Position numbers and translations under genes: made by a program. From contig JBFWRS010000029.1 of NCBI GenBank assembly GCA_050248795.1, positions 1 through 46,376 of the forward strand: 46,376 nucleotides of DNA, in the 5' to 3' direction. The notes below the pieces were generated by a model that had not been told where the DNA came from, ran no database searches, and worked only from the letters and a program-made list of their open reading frames with translations. The DNA comes from CAZTDU01 sp050248795 (GTDB taxonomy: Bacteria; Pseudomonadota; Gammaproteobacteria; Burkholderiales; SG8-39). This document shows positions 1-8,839 of the stretch, one piece after another. Positions within the stretch are counted from its first letter, which is position 1, and the number at the start of each line of letters is the position of its first letter.

Positions 1-191
1 TCGGCATCTGGATCGGCTTCCAGGCGCTGATCAGCATGGGCGTCAACATGGGGCTGCTGCCGACCAAGGGGCTGACGCTGCCGCTGATGAGTTTCGGCGG
101 CTCGGGCCTGCTCGCCAACTGCGTGGCGCTGGCGATACTGCTGCGCATCGATTGGGAGCTCAGGCAGCGCACCCGGGGGCTGCCGGCATGA
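1..191 (+). CDS. ftsW: FtsW, C-terminal end only (lipid II polymerase of the divisome)
   Basis: This is the last 62 codons of a SEDS-family protein cut by the window edge; the first full codon begins at base 3. FtsW is the membrane glycosyltransferase that polymerises lipid II at the septum together with PBP3. The visible part carries the family C-terminal signature (NMGLLPTKGLTLPLMSFGGS, about residues 14-33 of the fragment), followed by a hydrophobic helix and a short basic cytoplasmic tail. Its stop codon overlaps the murG start (ATGA at 188-191), so the two are co-translated. Position before murG distinguishes FtsW from RodA, which has the same fold. Confidence 0.93.
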   Translation, partial: GIWIGFQALISMGVNMGLLPTKGLTLPLMSFGGSGLLANCVALAILLRIDWELRQRTRGLPA

Positions 192-1255
192 GGACCGTGC
201 TGATCATGGCCGGCGGCACCGGCGGCCATGTGTTCCCGGGCCTGGCGGTCGCGGAGGTGCTGCGCCGGAGCGGCTGGCGCGTCATCTGGATGGGCGCGAA
301 GAGCGGCATGGAGGCGCGCATCGTCCCGGCGCACGGCTACGACATGGCCTGGATCCGCATGGCGGGCGTGCGCGGCAAGGGCCTGCTGACAAAGCTGCTG
401 CTGCCGCTGAACCTGGTCTACGCGTTCTGGCAGAGCGCGCGCGCGATCTTCGCGCTGCGCCCCGACGTCGTGCTCGGCATGGGCGGCTACGTAGCGTTCC
501 CCGGCGGCATGATGGCGTCGCTGCTCGCCCGCCCGCTCGCGATCCACGAGCAGAACTCGGTCGCCGGGCTGACCAACAAGGTGCTGGCCGGTGTCGCCGA
601 CCGCGTGTTCGTGGCATTTCCGGGGGCGCTGAAGAACGGCGAATGGTGCGGCAATCCGGTGCGCCAGGACATTGCCGCGATGCCCGCGCCGCGCGAGCGC
701 TACGCCGCGCGCAGCGGCCCGCTGCGGCTGCTGGTGGTCGGTGGCAGCCTCGGCGCGCAGGCACTGAACGACGTGGTGCCCAAGGCGCTGGCGCAGCTCG
801 CGCCGGCCGAACGGCCGCTGGTGGTGCACCAGGCGGGCGAGAAGCACATCGATGCGCTGCGCGCGAACTACGCGGCGGCCGGCGTGACGGGCGAGTGCGT
901 GCCCTTCATCGACGACATCGCCGCGCGCTATGCCGAGGCCGACGTTGTCATCTGCCGGGCAGGGGCGACCACCATCGCGGAGCTGTCCGCCGGCGGCATC
1001 GCAGGCGTGCTGGTGCCGTTTCCGCATGCGGTGGACGATCACCAGACCGCGAACGCGCGGTTCCTCGCCGACCGGGGCGCGGCGATCCTGCTGCCGCAAG
1101 GCGAACTTACGCCGCAGCGCCTCGCGATCCTGCTTGGCTCGCTCGAGCGCGCGAGGCTGCTCGACATGGCACTGAAAGCGCGCGAACTCGGCAAGCCGGA
1201 GGCCGCGCGCTTCGTCGCCGAACAGTGCATGCAGATGGCAGGGGCCGCCGCATGA
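188..1255 (+). CDS. murG: MurG, UDP-GlcNAc:lipid I GlcNAc transferase
   Basis: MurG adds GlcNAc to undecaprenyl-PP-MurNAc-pentapeptide (lipid I) to make lipid II on the inner face of the cytoplasmic membrane. The 355-residue product is normal for the GT28 family. The glycine-rich lipid-binding loop GGTGGH is at residues 9-14, and the UDP-GlcNAc-binding segment CRAGATTIAEL lies near residue 255. A longer open frame reaches back to 152, but the ATG at 188 overlaps the ftsW stop and places the GGTGGH loop at the usual distance from the N terminus, so it is preferred. The 3' end overlaps murC by 4 bases (ATGA). Confidence 0.97.
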   Translation: MRTVLIMAGGTGGHVFPGLAVAEVLRRSGWRVIWMGAKSGMEARIVPAHGYDMAWIRMAGVRGKGLLTKLLLPLNLVYAFWQSARAIFALRPDVVLGMGGYVAFPGGMMASLLARPLAIHEQNSVAGLTNKVLAGVADRVFVAFPGALKNGEWCGNPVRQDIAAMPAPRERYAARSGPLRLLVVGGSLGAQALNDVVPKALAQLAPAERPLVVHQAGEKHIDALRANYAAAGVTGECVPFIDDIAARYAEADVVICRAGATTIAELSAGGIAGVLVPFPHAVDDHQTANARFLADRGAAILLPQGELTPQRLAILLGSLERARLLDMALKARELGKPEAARFVAEQCMQMAGAAA

Positions 1256-2655
1256 AGCACAAGGTGCGGCGCATCCATTTCGTCGGCATCGGCGGCTCCG
1301 GCATGAGCGGCATTGCCGAGGTGCTGTGCAATCTCGGCTACCAGGTGAGCGGCTCGGATCTCGCCGAGAACGCCGCGACGCGTCGCCTGAAGCAGGCAGG
1401 CGCACGCGTTGCGCTTGCGCATACGGCGGAGAACGTGTCCGGCGCGGATGCAGTGGTCGTTTCCAGCGCCGTGCGCGGCGACAACCCGGAGGTGCTTGCC
1501 GCGCGCGCGAAGCGCATTCCGGTGGTGCCGCGCGCACTGATGCTCGCCGAGCTGATGCGCCTGAAGCGCGGCGTCGCGATCGCCGGCACGCACGGCAAGA
1601 CGACGACCACCAGCCTGGTGGCGAGCGTGCTTGCCGAGGGCGGCCTGGACCCTACCTTCGTGATCGGCGGTCGCCTGAACGCGGCGGGCTCCAACGCCAG
1701 GCTCGGCACCGGCGAATTCATCGTCGTCGAGGCGGACGAGTCCGACGCCTCGTTCCTGCACCTGCAACCCGTGGTCGCGGTTGTCACCAACATCGATGCC
1801 GACCACATGGAGACCTACCAGCACGATTTCGCGCGACTGAAGCAGTCGTTCGTGCAGTTCCTGCAGAACCTTCCCTTCTACGGCAGCGCCGTGCTGTGCA
1901 TCGACGACGCGAACGTGCGCGAGATCCAGCCCTTCGTGTCCAAGCCCGTGGTCACCTACGGGCTGCGCGCCGATGCGATGGTCCGCGCCGAGCGCGTCGT
2001 GCACGACCGCGGCGTGATGCGCTTCACCGCGCTGCGCGAGCGTGCCGCGCCGCTGCCGGTGACGCTCAACCTGCCGGGTGCGCACAACGTGCAGAACGCG
2101 CTGGCGGCGATCGCGGTGGCGGGAGAGCTCGGCATCGACGACGCGGCGATCCAGAAGGCGCTGGGCGAATTCCACGGCGTCGGCCGGCGCTTCCAGCGCT
2201 ACGGCGACATCGCGCTCGACGCGCGCGGGACGTTCACGCTGGTGGACGACTACGGCCATCACCCGGCCGAGATGGCGGCGACGCTCGCCGCGGCGCGCGG
2301 TGCATTCCCGGGCAGGCGCGTGGTGCTCGCGTTCCAGCCGCACCGGTACACCCGAACGCGGGACCTGTTCGAGGACTTCGTCGCCGTGCTCTCGACCGCC
2401 GACGCGCTGCTGCTTGCGGAGGTGTACGCAGCCGGCGAGCAGCCCATCGTCGCTGCCGACGGCCGCTCGCTCGCCCGCGCGGTGCGCGTCGCCGGCAAGG
2501 TCGAGCCGGTGTTCGTCGAGGAGATCGCCGACATGCCGGAAGCGATCCTGCGCACCGCCAGCGACGGCGACGTGGTGCTGACCATGGGAGCCGGATCCAT
2601 CGGCAGCGTGGCACCCGCCCTGGCCACGGGCACGAAGGCGACACAGGCGCGATGA
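1252..2655 (+). CDS. murC: MurC, UDP-N-acetylmuramate--L-alanine ligase
   Basis: MurC is the cytoplasmic ATP-dependent ligase that adds the first amino acid, L-Ala, to UDP-MurNAc. The 467-residue product has the three Mur-ligase domains in order: an N-terminal Rossmann domain with HFVGIGGSGMSGIAEVL near residues 8-24, a central ATPase domain with P-loop GTHGKTT near residues 112-118, and a C-terminal domain with DDYGHHPAEM and FQPHRYTRT. HFVGIGGSGM and the DDYGHHP motif are MurC-type rather than MurD/E/F. The frame is open upstream to 643, but that part lies inside murG; the ATG at 1252 overlapping the murG stop is the natural start. Confidence 0.97.
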   Translation: MKHKVRRIHFVGIGGSGMSGIAEVLCNLGYQVSGSDLAENAATRRLKQAGARVALAHTAENVSGADAVVVSSAVRGDNPEVLAARAKRIPVVPRALMLAELMRLKRGVAIAGTHGKTTTTSLVASVLAEGGLDPTFVIGGRLNAAGSNARLGTGEFIVVEADESDASFLHLQPVVAVVTNIDADHMETYQHDFARLKQSFVQFLQNLPFYGSAVLCIDDANVREIQPFVSKPVVTYGLRADAMVRAERVVHDRGVMRFTALRERAAPLPVTLNLPGAHNVQNALAAIAVAGELGIDDAAIQKALGEFHGVGRRFQRYGDIALDARGTFTLVDDYGHHPAEMAATLAAARGAFPGRRVVLAFQPHRYTRTRDLFEDFVAVLSTADALLLAEVYAAGEQPIVAADGRSLARAVRVAGKVEPVFVEEIADMPEAILRTASDGDVVLTMGAGSIGSVAPALATGTKATQAR

Positions 2656-3578
2656 ACATGTCCGAACCGATGCGCTTCGAGGGTCTGCGCGGCGCGCTGA
2701 GGCGCAACGAGCCGATGGCCGGGCACGTGAGCTGGCGCGCGGGGGGTGCGGCGGACCGGTATTACATGCCGGCGGACACCGACGACCTCGCGGCGTTCCT
2801 GCGGCAGTTGCCGGCGGACGAGCGCGTGCTGTTCCTCGGCCTCGGGTCGAACCTGCTGGTGCGTGACGGCGGCTTTCGCGGCACCGTCATCCAGTCCTGG
2901 TCGCCGGCCGCGCAGCCGGCGCTCGTCGACGGCCGCGTCTACGCGGCTGCGGGCGTCGCGAATCCGCGCGTCGCCCGCTTCGCCGCAGCGCACGGCCTCG
3001 AAGGCGCGGAGTTCCTCGCCAGCATTCCGGGCACGGTCGGCGGCGCGCTGGCGATGAACGCGGGCTGTTACGGCTCCGAGTGCTGGGACATCGTCGATCG
3101 CGTGGTGACGATAGACCGCGGCGGCCAGTTGCGCGAGCGGCGCAAGTCCGAGTTCGTGATCCGGTATCGTCACTGCGAGCTCGAGCGCGCGGACCGGATC
3201 GGCGAGCGCGAATGGTTCGCCGCGGCGTACTTCGCGCTGGCGCGCGGGGACGTCGAGGCGTCGCGGCGCCGGATCGGGGAGATGCGCGCGCGGCGCATCG
3301 CTTCGCAGCCGCTCGACCTGCCCAACGCGGGCAGCGTGTTCCGCAACCCGCCCGGCGACCATGCTGCGCGCCTGATCGAATCCTGCGGCCTCAAGGGCGC
3401 ACTGCGGGGAGGGGCGAGCGTATCGGTCAAGCACGCGAACTTCATCGTCAATGCCGCGCACAACGCGAGCGCGGCGGACATCGAGGCGCTGATCGAATCG
3501 GTGCGGGCGACGGTGCTCGAGCGAACCGGTGTGGACCTGCAGCCCGAGGTGCGGATCGTGGGAGAGCCCGCCGCATGA
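2652..3578 (+). CDS. murB: MurB, UDP-N-acetylenolpyruvoylglucosamine reductase
   Basis: MurB is a FAD flavoprotein that reduces UDP-GlcNAc-enolpyruvate with NADPH to UDP-MurNAc. The 308-residue protein has the FAD-binding segments GSNLLVRDGG (about 64-73) and SIPGTVGGAL (about 123-132), the catalytic-serine motif NAGSVFRNP (serine near 227) and a C-terminal QPEVRIVG with the conserved glutamate. NAGSVFRNP and the short length fit the type II (B. subtilis-like) subfamily rather than the 342-residue E. coli type. The ATG at 2652 overlaps the murC stop; an in-frame ATG at 2658 is a second possibility. Confidence 0.95.
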   Translation: MNMSEPMRFEGLRGALRRNEPMAGHVSWRAGGAADRYYMPADTDDLAAFLRQLPADERVLFLGLGSNLLVRDGGFRGTVIQSWSPAAQPALVDGRVYAAAGVANPRVARFAAAHGLEGAEFLASIPGTVGGALAMNAGCYGSECWDIVDRVVTIDRGGQLRERRKSEFVIRYRHCELERADRIGEREWFAAAYFALARGDVEASRRRIGEMRARRIASQPLDLPNAGSVFRNPPGDHAARLIESCGLKGALRGGASVSVKHANFIVNAAHNASAADIEALIESVRATVLERTGVDLQPEVRIVGEPAA

Positions 3579-4489
3579 GCGCTTTCGGCAAGGTCGCGGT
3601 GCTGCTGGGCGGCAGGTCCGCCGAGCGCGAGATCTCGCTGCTGAGCGGGCAGGGCGTGCTAGCGGCACTGCGCTCGAAGGGTGTGGACGCGCATGCGTTC
3701 GATCCGGCCGAGCGGGAGCTCGCGGAACTCAGGCGCGACGGATTCGCGCGCTGCTTCATCGCGCTGCATGGCCGCGGCGGCGAGGACGGCACATTGCAGG
3801 GCGCCCTCGAGTGGCTCGGCATCCCGTATACGGGCAGCGGCGTGCTCGGCTCCGCGATCGGCATGGACAAGTGGCGCACCAAGATGGTCTGGCTGGCCAA
3901 CGGATTGCCTACGCCGCGCTATCGCGTGCTGTCGGCGGACGACGACTGGGACGAGGTCGCGCGGGACCTCGGGCTGCCGCTCATCGTCAAGCCGGCAAAC
4001 GAGGGCTCCACGCTCGGGCTGACCCGCGTCGCCGACGCAGGCGGGCTGCCGGCGGCCTATGAGCTTGCCGCCAGGAAGTTCCGCGACATCGCGCTGGCGG
4101 AGGCGTTCATCAACGGCCCGGAGTTCACGGCGAGCATCCTCGGCGATACCGCGCTGCCGCTGATCCGCATCGAGGCGCCCGGCGGCAACTACGACTACCA
4201 GCACAAGTACTTTACCGACGACACGAAGTACCACTGTCCCTGCGGGCTGCCGCCGGCGCAGGAGGCGGAACTGCGCTCGCTCGCGTTGCGCGCCTTCCAC
4301 CTGGCCGGCTGCACCGGCTGGGGACGCATAGACCTGATGCTCGACCGCGCGGGAAATCCGTCGCTGCTGGAAGTGAATACTTCGCCCGGCATGACCAGCC
4401 ATTCGCTGGTGCCGATGGCGGCGCGTGCGACCGGCATCAGCTACGAAGACCTCTGCCTGCGAATCCTGGAGGGCGCGCATGTGGGATAA
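3575..4489 (+). CDS. ddl: D-alanine--D-alanine ligase (DdlB position)
   Basis: This ATP-grasp ligase makes the D-Ala-D-Ala dipeptide used by MurF. The 304-residue length matches DdlB. The N terminus KVAVLLGGRSAEREISLLSG contains the family's GG-x-S-x-E-x-x-S motif; the ATP-grasp domain follows (MDKWRTK, PLIVKPANEGST) and the C-terminal Mg/substrate site is EVNTSPGMT. Placement between murB and ftsQ is the classical ddlB slot. The start overlaps the murB stop (ATGA), and the stop lies inside the first codons of ftsQ. Confidence 0.96.
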   Translation: MSAFGKVAVLLGGRSAEREISLLSGQGVLAALRSKGVDAHAFDPAERELAELRRDGFARCFIALHGRGGEDGTLQGALEWLGIPYTGSGVLGSAIGMDKWRTKMVWLANGLPTPRYRVLSADDDWDEVARDLGLPLIVKPANEGSTLGLTRVADAGGLPAAYELAARKFRDIALAEAFINGPEFTASILGDTALPLIRIEAPGGNYDYQHKYFTDDTKYHCPCGLPPAQEAELRSLALRAFHLAGCTGWGRIDLMLDRAGNPSLLEVNTSPGMTSHSLVPMAARATGISYEDLCLRILEGAHVG

Positions 4490-5198
4490 CCCGCGCCTGC
4501 TGAACGGGCTGGCGGGCTTCCTCACCGCGCTCGGCGTCATGGCGCTGGTGGCCGGTGGCATCCACCTCGTGCTGCAGTCGCCGCTGTTCCCGCTGCGCGA
4601 AGTGACGGTCGGCGGCGACATGGTGCGCACTGGCCGCAGCGACGTCGAGCGCGCCATGGCGTCGCGCATCACCGGAAACTTCTTCGCCGCGGACCTCGGC
4701 ACGATCCGCGCGGCGCTCGAGCAGTTGCCGTGGGTGCGGCGCGTGGAAGTGCGGCGCGCGTGGCCCGACCGCATCGAGGTGGTGCTGGAGGAGCACGTGG
4801 CGCTCGCACGCTGGGGAACCGCTGGCCTGGTGAACACCCACGGCGAGCGTTTCGACGCCGTGAGCGAGGCGGCATTGCCGACCCTGTCGGGGCCCGAGGG
4901 CACCGAACGCGACGTCAGCGCGCGCTACCGGCGGTTCACGGAACTGCTCGCGCCGCTGGACGCGCAGCTCGAGCGCGTCACGCTCACGTCCCGCGGATCC
5001 TGGCAACTGAAGCTCTCCAGCGGCCTGCATATCGAGCTTGGCCGTGACCATCCGGAGGCCGGCGCAGCCGAGGCCAGGCTCGGGCGCTTCGTCGCCGCGT
5101 TTCCTTCCACGCTCGGGCGCATCGCGAGCGCGCACCAGAGCGTGGACCTTCGCTATCCGAACGGCTTCGCCCTGCGCGTGCCGGAATTCAAGGGCTGA
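4479..5198 (+). CDS. ftsQ: FtsQ, divisome assembly protein
   Basis: FtsQ is a bitopic inner-membrane protein that links early and late divisome proteins and recruits FtsL/FtsB. The 239-residue product has a short cytoplasmic N terminus, one transmembrane helix at about residues 8-32 and a POTRA domain at about 36-105 (PLREVTVGGD, then LPWVRRVEVRRAWPDRIEV, typical of FtsQ), followed by the periplasmic beta domain. The chosen ATG overlaps the ddl 3' end by 11 bases; the frame opens further upstream, but only inside ddl. Sequence identity is low across this family, so the call rests on the POTRA pattern plus the ddl-ftsQ-ftsA order. Confidence 0.94.
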   Translation: MWDNPRLLNGLAGFLTALGVMALVAGGIHLVLQSPLFPLREVTVGGDMVRTGRSDVERAMASRITGNFFAADLGTIRAALEQLPWVRRVEVRRAWPDRIEVVLEEHVALARWGTAGLVNTHGERFDAVSEAALPTLSGPEGTERDVSARYRRFTELLAPLDAQLERVTLTSRGSWQLKLSSGLHIELGRDHPEAGAAEARLGRFVAAFPSTLGRIASAHQSVDLRYPNGFALRVPEFKG

Positions 5199-5203
5199 GA
5201 CGC

Positions 5204-6433
5204 ATGCCGAAGGAAGCCAGGAATCTCGTCGTAGGCCTCGACATCGGCACATCCAAGGTTGCGGCGCTGGTCGCCGAGCTGCAGCCCGACGGCGCCTTCG
5301 AGGTCCTCGGCATGGGCGGGCACGAGTCCAAGGGCCTGAAAAAGGGCGTGGTGGTGAACATCGAGGCCACGGTGAACGCGATCCAGCGCGCGCTCGAAGA
5401 GGCCGAACTGATGGCCGACTGCAAGATCGAGTCCGCCTATACCGGCATCGCCGGCAGCCACATCAAGAGCTTCAACTCGACCGGCATGGTGGCGATCAAG
5501 GATCGCGAGGTGTCGTCGATCGACGTGGAACGTGCGCTCGAAACCGCGCGCGCGGTGAACATCCCAACCGACCAGCAGATCCTGCATGTGCTGCGGCAGG
5601 AGTACATCGTCGACGGCCAGGAGGACGTGCGCGAGCCGGTGGGCATGTCGGGCGTGCGGCTGGAGGTCAAGGTCCATATCGTCACCGGCGCGGTGTCGGC
5701 CGCGCAGAACATCGTCAAATGCGTCCGGCGCTGCGGGCTGGAGGTGAGCGACCTGGTGCTGCAGCCGCTCGCCTCGGCGCGGGCAGTGCTGTCCGAGGAC
5801 GAGCGCGAGCTCGGCGTGTGCCTGGTGGACATCGGCGGCGGCACCACCGACCTCGCGGTGTTCACGCAGGGGGCGATACGCCATACCGCGGTGATCCCGA
5901 TCGCCGGCGACCAGATCACCAGCGACATCGCGATGGCGCTGCGCACGCCTACCGCAGATGCCGAGGCGATCAAGATCCGGCACGGCGTGGCGTTGCGCCA
6001 GCTCGCCAGCCCCAACGACACCATCGAGGTTCCCGGCATCGGCGAGCGCGGCTCGCGCACGATGTCGCGCCAGACGCTCGCCGAGGTGATCGAGCCGCGT
6101 GTCGAGGAACTCTTCTCGCTGGTGCAGCAGGTGCTGCGCGAGTCGGGATTCGAGGAGCTGCTGTCCTCCGGGATCGTGCTCACCGGCGGCAGCTCGACCA
6201 TGCAGGGAATGGTCGAGCTGGGCGAGGAGCTGTTTCACATGCCGGTGCGCGTCGGCGTGCCGAAGTATTCGGGCGGCCTGTCCGAGGTCGTGCGCTCGCC
6301 GCGCTACGCGACCGCGATGGGCCTGCTGATGGAAGGCGCGGCGCAGCGCCAGCAGGGCCGGCTTTCACGCCAGGACGGGTCGTTCCGCGCCGTCCTGGGC
6401 AGGATGCGCGAGTGGTTCCAGCGGAACTTCTAG
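5204..6433 (+). CDS. ftsA: FtsA, actin-like membrane anchor of the Z ring
   Basis: FtsA is the actin-fold ATPase that tethers FtsZ filaments to the membrane and recruits later division proteins. The 409-residue length is standard. The phosphate-1 motif VGLDIGTSKVAALV lies near residues 7-20, phosphate-2 is VDIGGGTTDLAVF near 208-220, and the adenosine motif LTGGSS is near residue 326. The last ten residues (RMREWFQRNF) form the expected amphipathic membrane-targeting helix. The gene starts 5 bases after ftsQ and is followed by ftsZ after a 32-base gap. Confidence 0.98.
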   Translation: MPKEARNLVVGLDIGTSKVAALVAELQPDGAFEVLGMGGHESKGLKKGVVVNIEATVNAIQRALEEAELMADCKIESAYTGIAGSHIKSFNSTGMVAIKDREVSSIDVERALETARAVNIPTDQQILHVLRQEYIVDGQEDVREPVGMSGVRLEVKVHIVTGAVSAAQNIVKCVRRCGLEVSDLVLQPLASARAVLSEDERELGVCLVDIGGGTTDLAVFTQGAIRHTAVIPIAGDQITSDIAMALRTPTADAEAIKIRHGVALRQLASPNDTIEVPGIGERGSRTMSRQTLAEVIEPRVEELFSLVQQVLRESGFEELLSSGIVLTGGSSTMQGMVELGEELFHMPVRVGVPKYSGGLSEVVRSPRYATAMGLLMEGAAQRQQGRLSRQDGSFRAVLGRMREWFQRNF

Positions 6434-6465
6434 ACGGACGTTTCAACCAGGCAAGGAGAAAACGC

Positions 6466-7638
6466 ATGTTCGAGATAGTGGACAACCAGGGAGCAGGGCC
6501 GATCATCAAGGTGGTCGGGGTCGGCGGTGCCGGCGGGAACGCCGTCAACCACATGATCGACAAGGGCGTCGCCGGAGTCGATTTCATCGCCGTCAATACC
6601 GACGCGCAGGTACTGTCGCGCAACAAGGCGCAGCACCAGATCCAGCTTGGCACCAGCGGGCTGGGCGCCGGAGCGAAGCCGGAGGAGGCCAAGGCGATTG
6701 CGATCGCCGAGCGTGCGCGGCTCGAGGAGGCGGTCGCAGGCGCGCACATGGTGTTCATCACCGCCGGCATGGGCGGGGGCACGGGTACCGGGGCCGCGCC
6801 GGTGATCGCCGAAGTCGCGCGATCCCTCGGCATCCTCACCGTGGCCGTGGTGACCAAGCCCTTCACCTTCGAAGGGTCCAAGCGCATGCGCAACGCCGAA
6901 CAGGGCATCGAGGAGCTGGCGCCGCACGTCGATTCGCTGATCGTGATCCTGAACGACAAGCTCGAAGACGTGCTCGGCGAGGACGTCACCCAGGCGGACG
7001 CGTTCATCGCCGCCGACGACGTACTCAACAATGCGGTTGGCGGCATCGCCGACATCATCAACCGCGAGGGCCTGGTGAACGTCGATTTCCAGGACGTGCG
7101 CACCGTGATGTCCGAGCAGGGCATGGCGATGATGGGATCGGCCGCCTCCAGCGGCATCGACCGCGCCCGCATCGCGGCGGAGCAGGCGGTGGCATGCCCG
7201 CTGCTGGAAGGCGTGAATCTCGCGGGGGCCCGCGGCGTCCTTGTCAACATCAGCGCGTCGGCGGCTTCGCTCAAGCTGCGCGAGACCAAGGAGGTGATGA
7301 ACACCATCCGTGCCTTTGCGGCGGACGATGCGACGATCATCTACGGCGGCGTGTTCGACGAGTCGTTGAGCGACGAGCTTCGCGTCACGGTGATCGCCAC
7401 CGGCCTGGGAGCGCCGTCGGTGGGCCGGCAGCAGAAGCCGCAACTGGTCTCCAGCATGCGCACTGGGACCGACAACCAGCCGCTGATGTCGAACGCGCCC
7501 GGGGGCGTCGACTACGGCGCGCTCGATGCGGTTCCCGCGGTGATCCGGCGCAACCGCGCCTCCACCGTGGAAGCCCTGCAGCAGAGCGGCGTCGACAAGT
7601 ACGACATCCCGGCGTTCCTGAGGAAGCAGGCCGACTAG
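6466..7638 (+). CDS. ftsZ: FtsZ, tubulin-like division GTPase
   Basis: FtsZ polymerises with GTP into the Z ring at midcell. The 390-residue product shows the tubulin signature GGGTGTGA near residues 103-110, the N-terminal nucleotide-binding run KVVGVGGAGGNAVN, and the synergy-loop region NVDFQDVRTVM. It ends with the conserved C-terminal peptide DIPAFLRKQAD, which binds FtsA, ZipA and ZapD; zapD is encoded in this window. A strong Shine-Dalgarno (AAGGAG, 6453-6458) sits 7 bases before the ATG. This is stronger than for the other dcw genes here and fits the high FtsZ demand. Confidence 0.99.
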   Translation: MFEIVDNQGAGPIIKVVGVGGAGGNAVNHMIDKGVAGVDFIAVNTDAQVLSRNKAQHQIQLGTSGLGAGAKPEEAKAIAIAERARLEEAVAGAHMVFITAGMGGGTGTGAAPVIAEVARSLGILTVAVVTKPFTFEGSKRMRNAEQGIEELAPHVDSLIVILNDKLEDVLGEDVTQADAFIAADDVLNNAVGGIADIINREGLVNVDFQDVRTVMSEQGMAMMGSAASSGIDRARIAAEQAVACPLLEGVNLAGARGVLVNISASAASLKLRETKEVMNTIRAFAADDATIIYGGVFDESLSDELRVTVIATGLGAPSVGRQQKPQLVSSMRTGTDNQPLMSNAPGGVDYGALDAVPAVIRRNRASTVEALQQSGVDKYDIPAFLRKQAD

Positions 7639-7708
7639 CTGCAGCCGGCACGCCGGACAGTCAGGCGGGGCGCCTTTCCCTTGCCGGGGGCACCCTGCCG
7701 TGGCTGTT

Positions 7709-7717
7709 TGCTAGAAT
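7709..7717 (+). promoter_or_regulatory. Candidate extended -10 promoter element for lpxC
   Basis: TGC-TAGAAT fits an extended -10 element (TGn-TAtAAT); no good -35 box lies at the right distance, as is usual for extended -10 promoters. The predicted transcript would start near 7724, only about 9 bases before the lpxC ATG. Just upstream, 7663-7675 could form a short AGGCG/CGCCT hairpin followed by a weak T run, a poor terminator candidate after ftsZ. Confidence 0.4.
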
Positions 7718-7732
7718 TCACGCCTTGCCAGC

Positions 7733-8653
7733 ATGCTCCACCAACGCACACTGAAGTCTCTAACCCGCGCCGCCGGCGTGGGTCTGCATACCGGACAGAA
7801 GGTGACGCTGACGCTGCGCCCGGCGCAGCCGGACACGGGCATCGTATTCCGCCGCGTCGACCTGCCCGAGCCGCTTGACATCCCCGCGCGCGCGGAACTG
7901 GTCGGCGATACGCGCCTTGCATCCACCCTGTCCAGGGACGGAGTGCAGATCCATACCGTCGAGCACCTGATGTCCGCCCTGTCCGGCCTGGGCGTGGACA
8001 ATGCCTACATAGACATCGACGGGCCCGAAGTGCCGATCATGGACGGCAGCGCGGCAACCTTCGTGCTGCTGATCCAGCAGGCCGGGGTGGAGGAACAGGC
8101 GGCACCCAAGCGATTCATGCGCGTGCTGCGCGGCATCGAGGTGCGGGACGGCGACAAGTGGGCGCGCCTAGACCCGTACGAGGGCTTCCGGCTATCGTTC
8201 TCGATCTCGTTCAATCATCCGGTGATCGACAAGACCGGGCAGACCGTGACGGTGGACTTCGCCGAAACCTCCTATCTGCGGGAGATCGCCCGCGCACGCA
8301 CCTTCGGCTTCATGCACGACGTCGAGCAACTGCGTGAGAACGGCCTCGCGCTCGGCGGCGGCCTGGACAATGCGGTGGTGCTGGACGAGTATCGCGTCCT
8401 CAATGCCGAGGGCCTGCGCTTCGCCGACGAGTTCATCCGCCACAAGGTGCTCGACGCCATCGGCGACCTCTACCTGGTCGGCAAGCCGCTGCTGTGCGCG
8501 TTTTCCGCCCACAAGTCGGGCCATGCGCTGAACAACAGGCTGCTGCGCGCATTGCTCGCCGAAGCATCTGCCTGGGAAACCGTGAGTTTCGACGGCGTCC
8601 AGGAAGCCCCGGCAGGCGTCGCAGGGCTCGTGCGCTCGTTTGCCGCTACCTGA
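7733..8653 (+). CDS. lpxC: LpxC, UDP-3-O-acyl-GlcNAc deacetylase
   Basis: LpxC is the zinc amidase that catalyses the committed step of lipid A synthesis. The 306-residue product is the standard length. VEHLMSAL holds the catalytic Glu77 and zinc ligand His78; the second ligand pair is in HKVLDAIGDLYL (H-x3-D), and GPEVPIMDGSA is the conserved substrate-loop motif. Its presence shows a Gram-negative outer membrane with lipid A. It follows ftsZ, as in most proteobacterial dcw clusters, and appears to have its own start-proximal promoter. Confidence 0.98.
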   Translation: MLHQRTLKSLTRAAGVGLHTGQKVTLTLRPAQPDTGIVFRRVDLPEPLDIPARAELVGDTRLASTLSRDGVQIHTVEHLMSALSGLGVDNAYIDIDGPEVPIMDGSAATFVLLIQQAGVEEQAAPKRFMRVLRGIEVRDGDKWARLDPYEGFRLSFSISFNHPVIDKTGQTVTVDFAETSYLREIARARTFGFMHDVEQLRENGLALGGGLDNAVVLDEYRVLNAEGLRFADEFIRHKVLDAIGDLYLVGKPLLCAFSAHKSGHALNNRLLRALLAEASAWETVSFDGVQEAPAGVAGLVRSFAAT

Positions 8654-8839
8654 GTGATCATCGTCCGCGCAGCTGTGCTGCTCGCGGCGGTCGGCCTGGC
8701 GGTACTCGTGATCCTGTTTCTCGTGTCGGGCGAGCGGCGCTACCTGCGCTACGCCTGGCGGCTGTTTCAGGTGATCCTCGGCGTCGTCCTTTTCGTCCTG
8801 CTGCTGCTCTTCGGCGAGCGGCTGCTGGGCGAACTCTGA
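8654..8839 (+). CDS. Small two-helix membrane protein, unknown function
   Basis: This 61-residue frame begins with GTG immediately after the lpxC stop codon, so it is probably translated by coupling. Two hydrophobic stretches (about residues 4-24 and 38-54) flank a basic/aromatic stretch (GERRYLRYAWR), giving a hairpin membrane protein. No enzymatic motif is present and I do not recognise a named family. Its last 73 bases overlap the 3' end of the opposite-strand dciA gene, so one sequence encodes two protein C termini. It might be an inner-membrane accessory protein of the lipid A or envelope region; that is only inference from position. Confidence 0.6.
   Translation: MIIVRAAVLLAAVGLAVLVILFLVSGERRYLRYAWRLFQVILGVVLFVLLLLFGERLLGEL

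Noticed and set aside
5038..6465. Upstream extension of the ftsZ frame through ftsA
   Set aside because: It is an Arg-rich shadow of ftsA; the Shine-Dalgarno and the conserved FtsZ N terminus fix the start at 6466.
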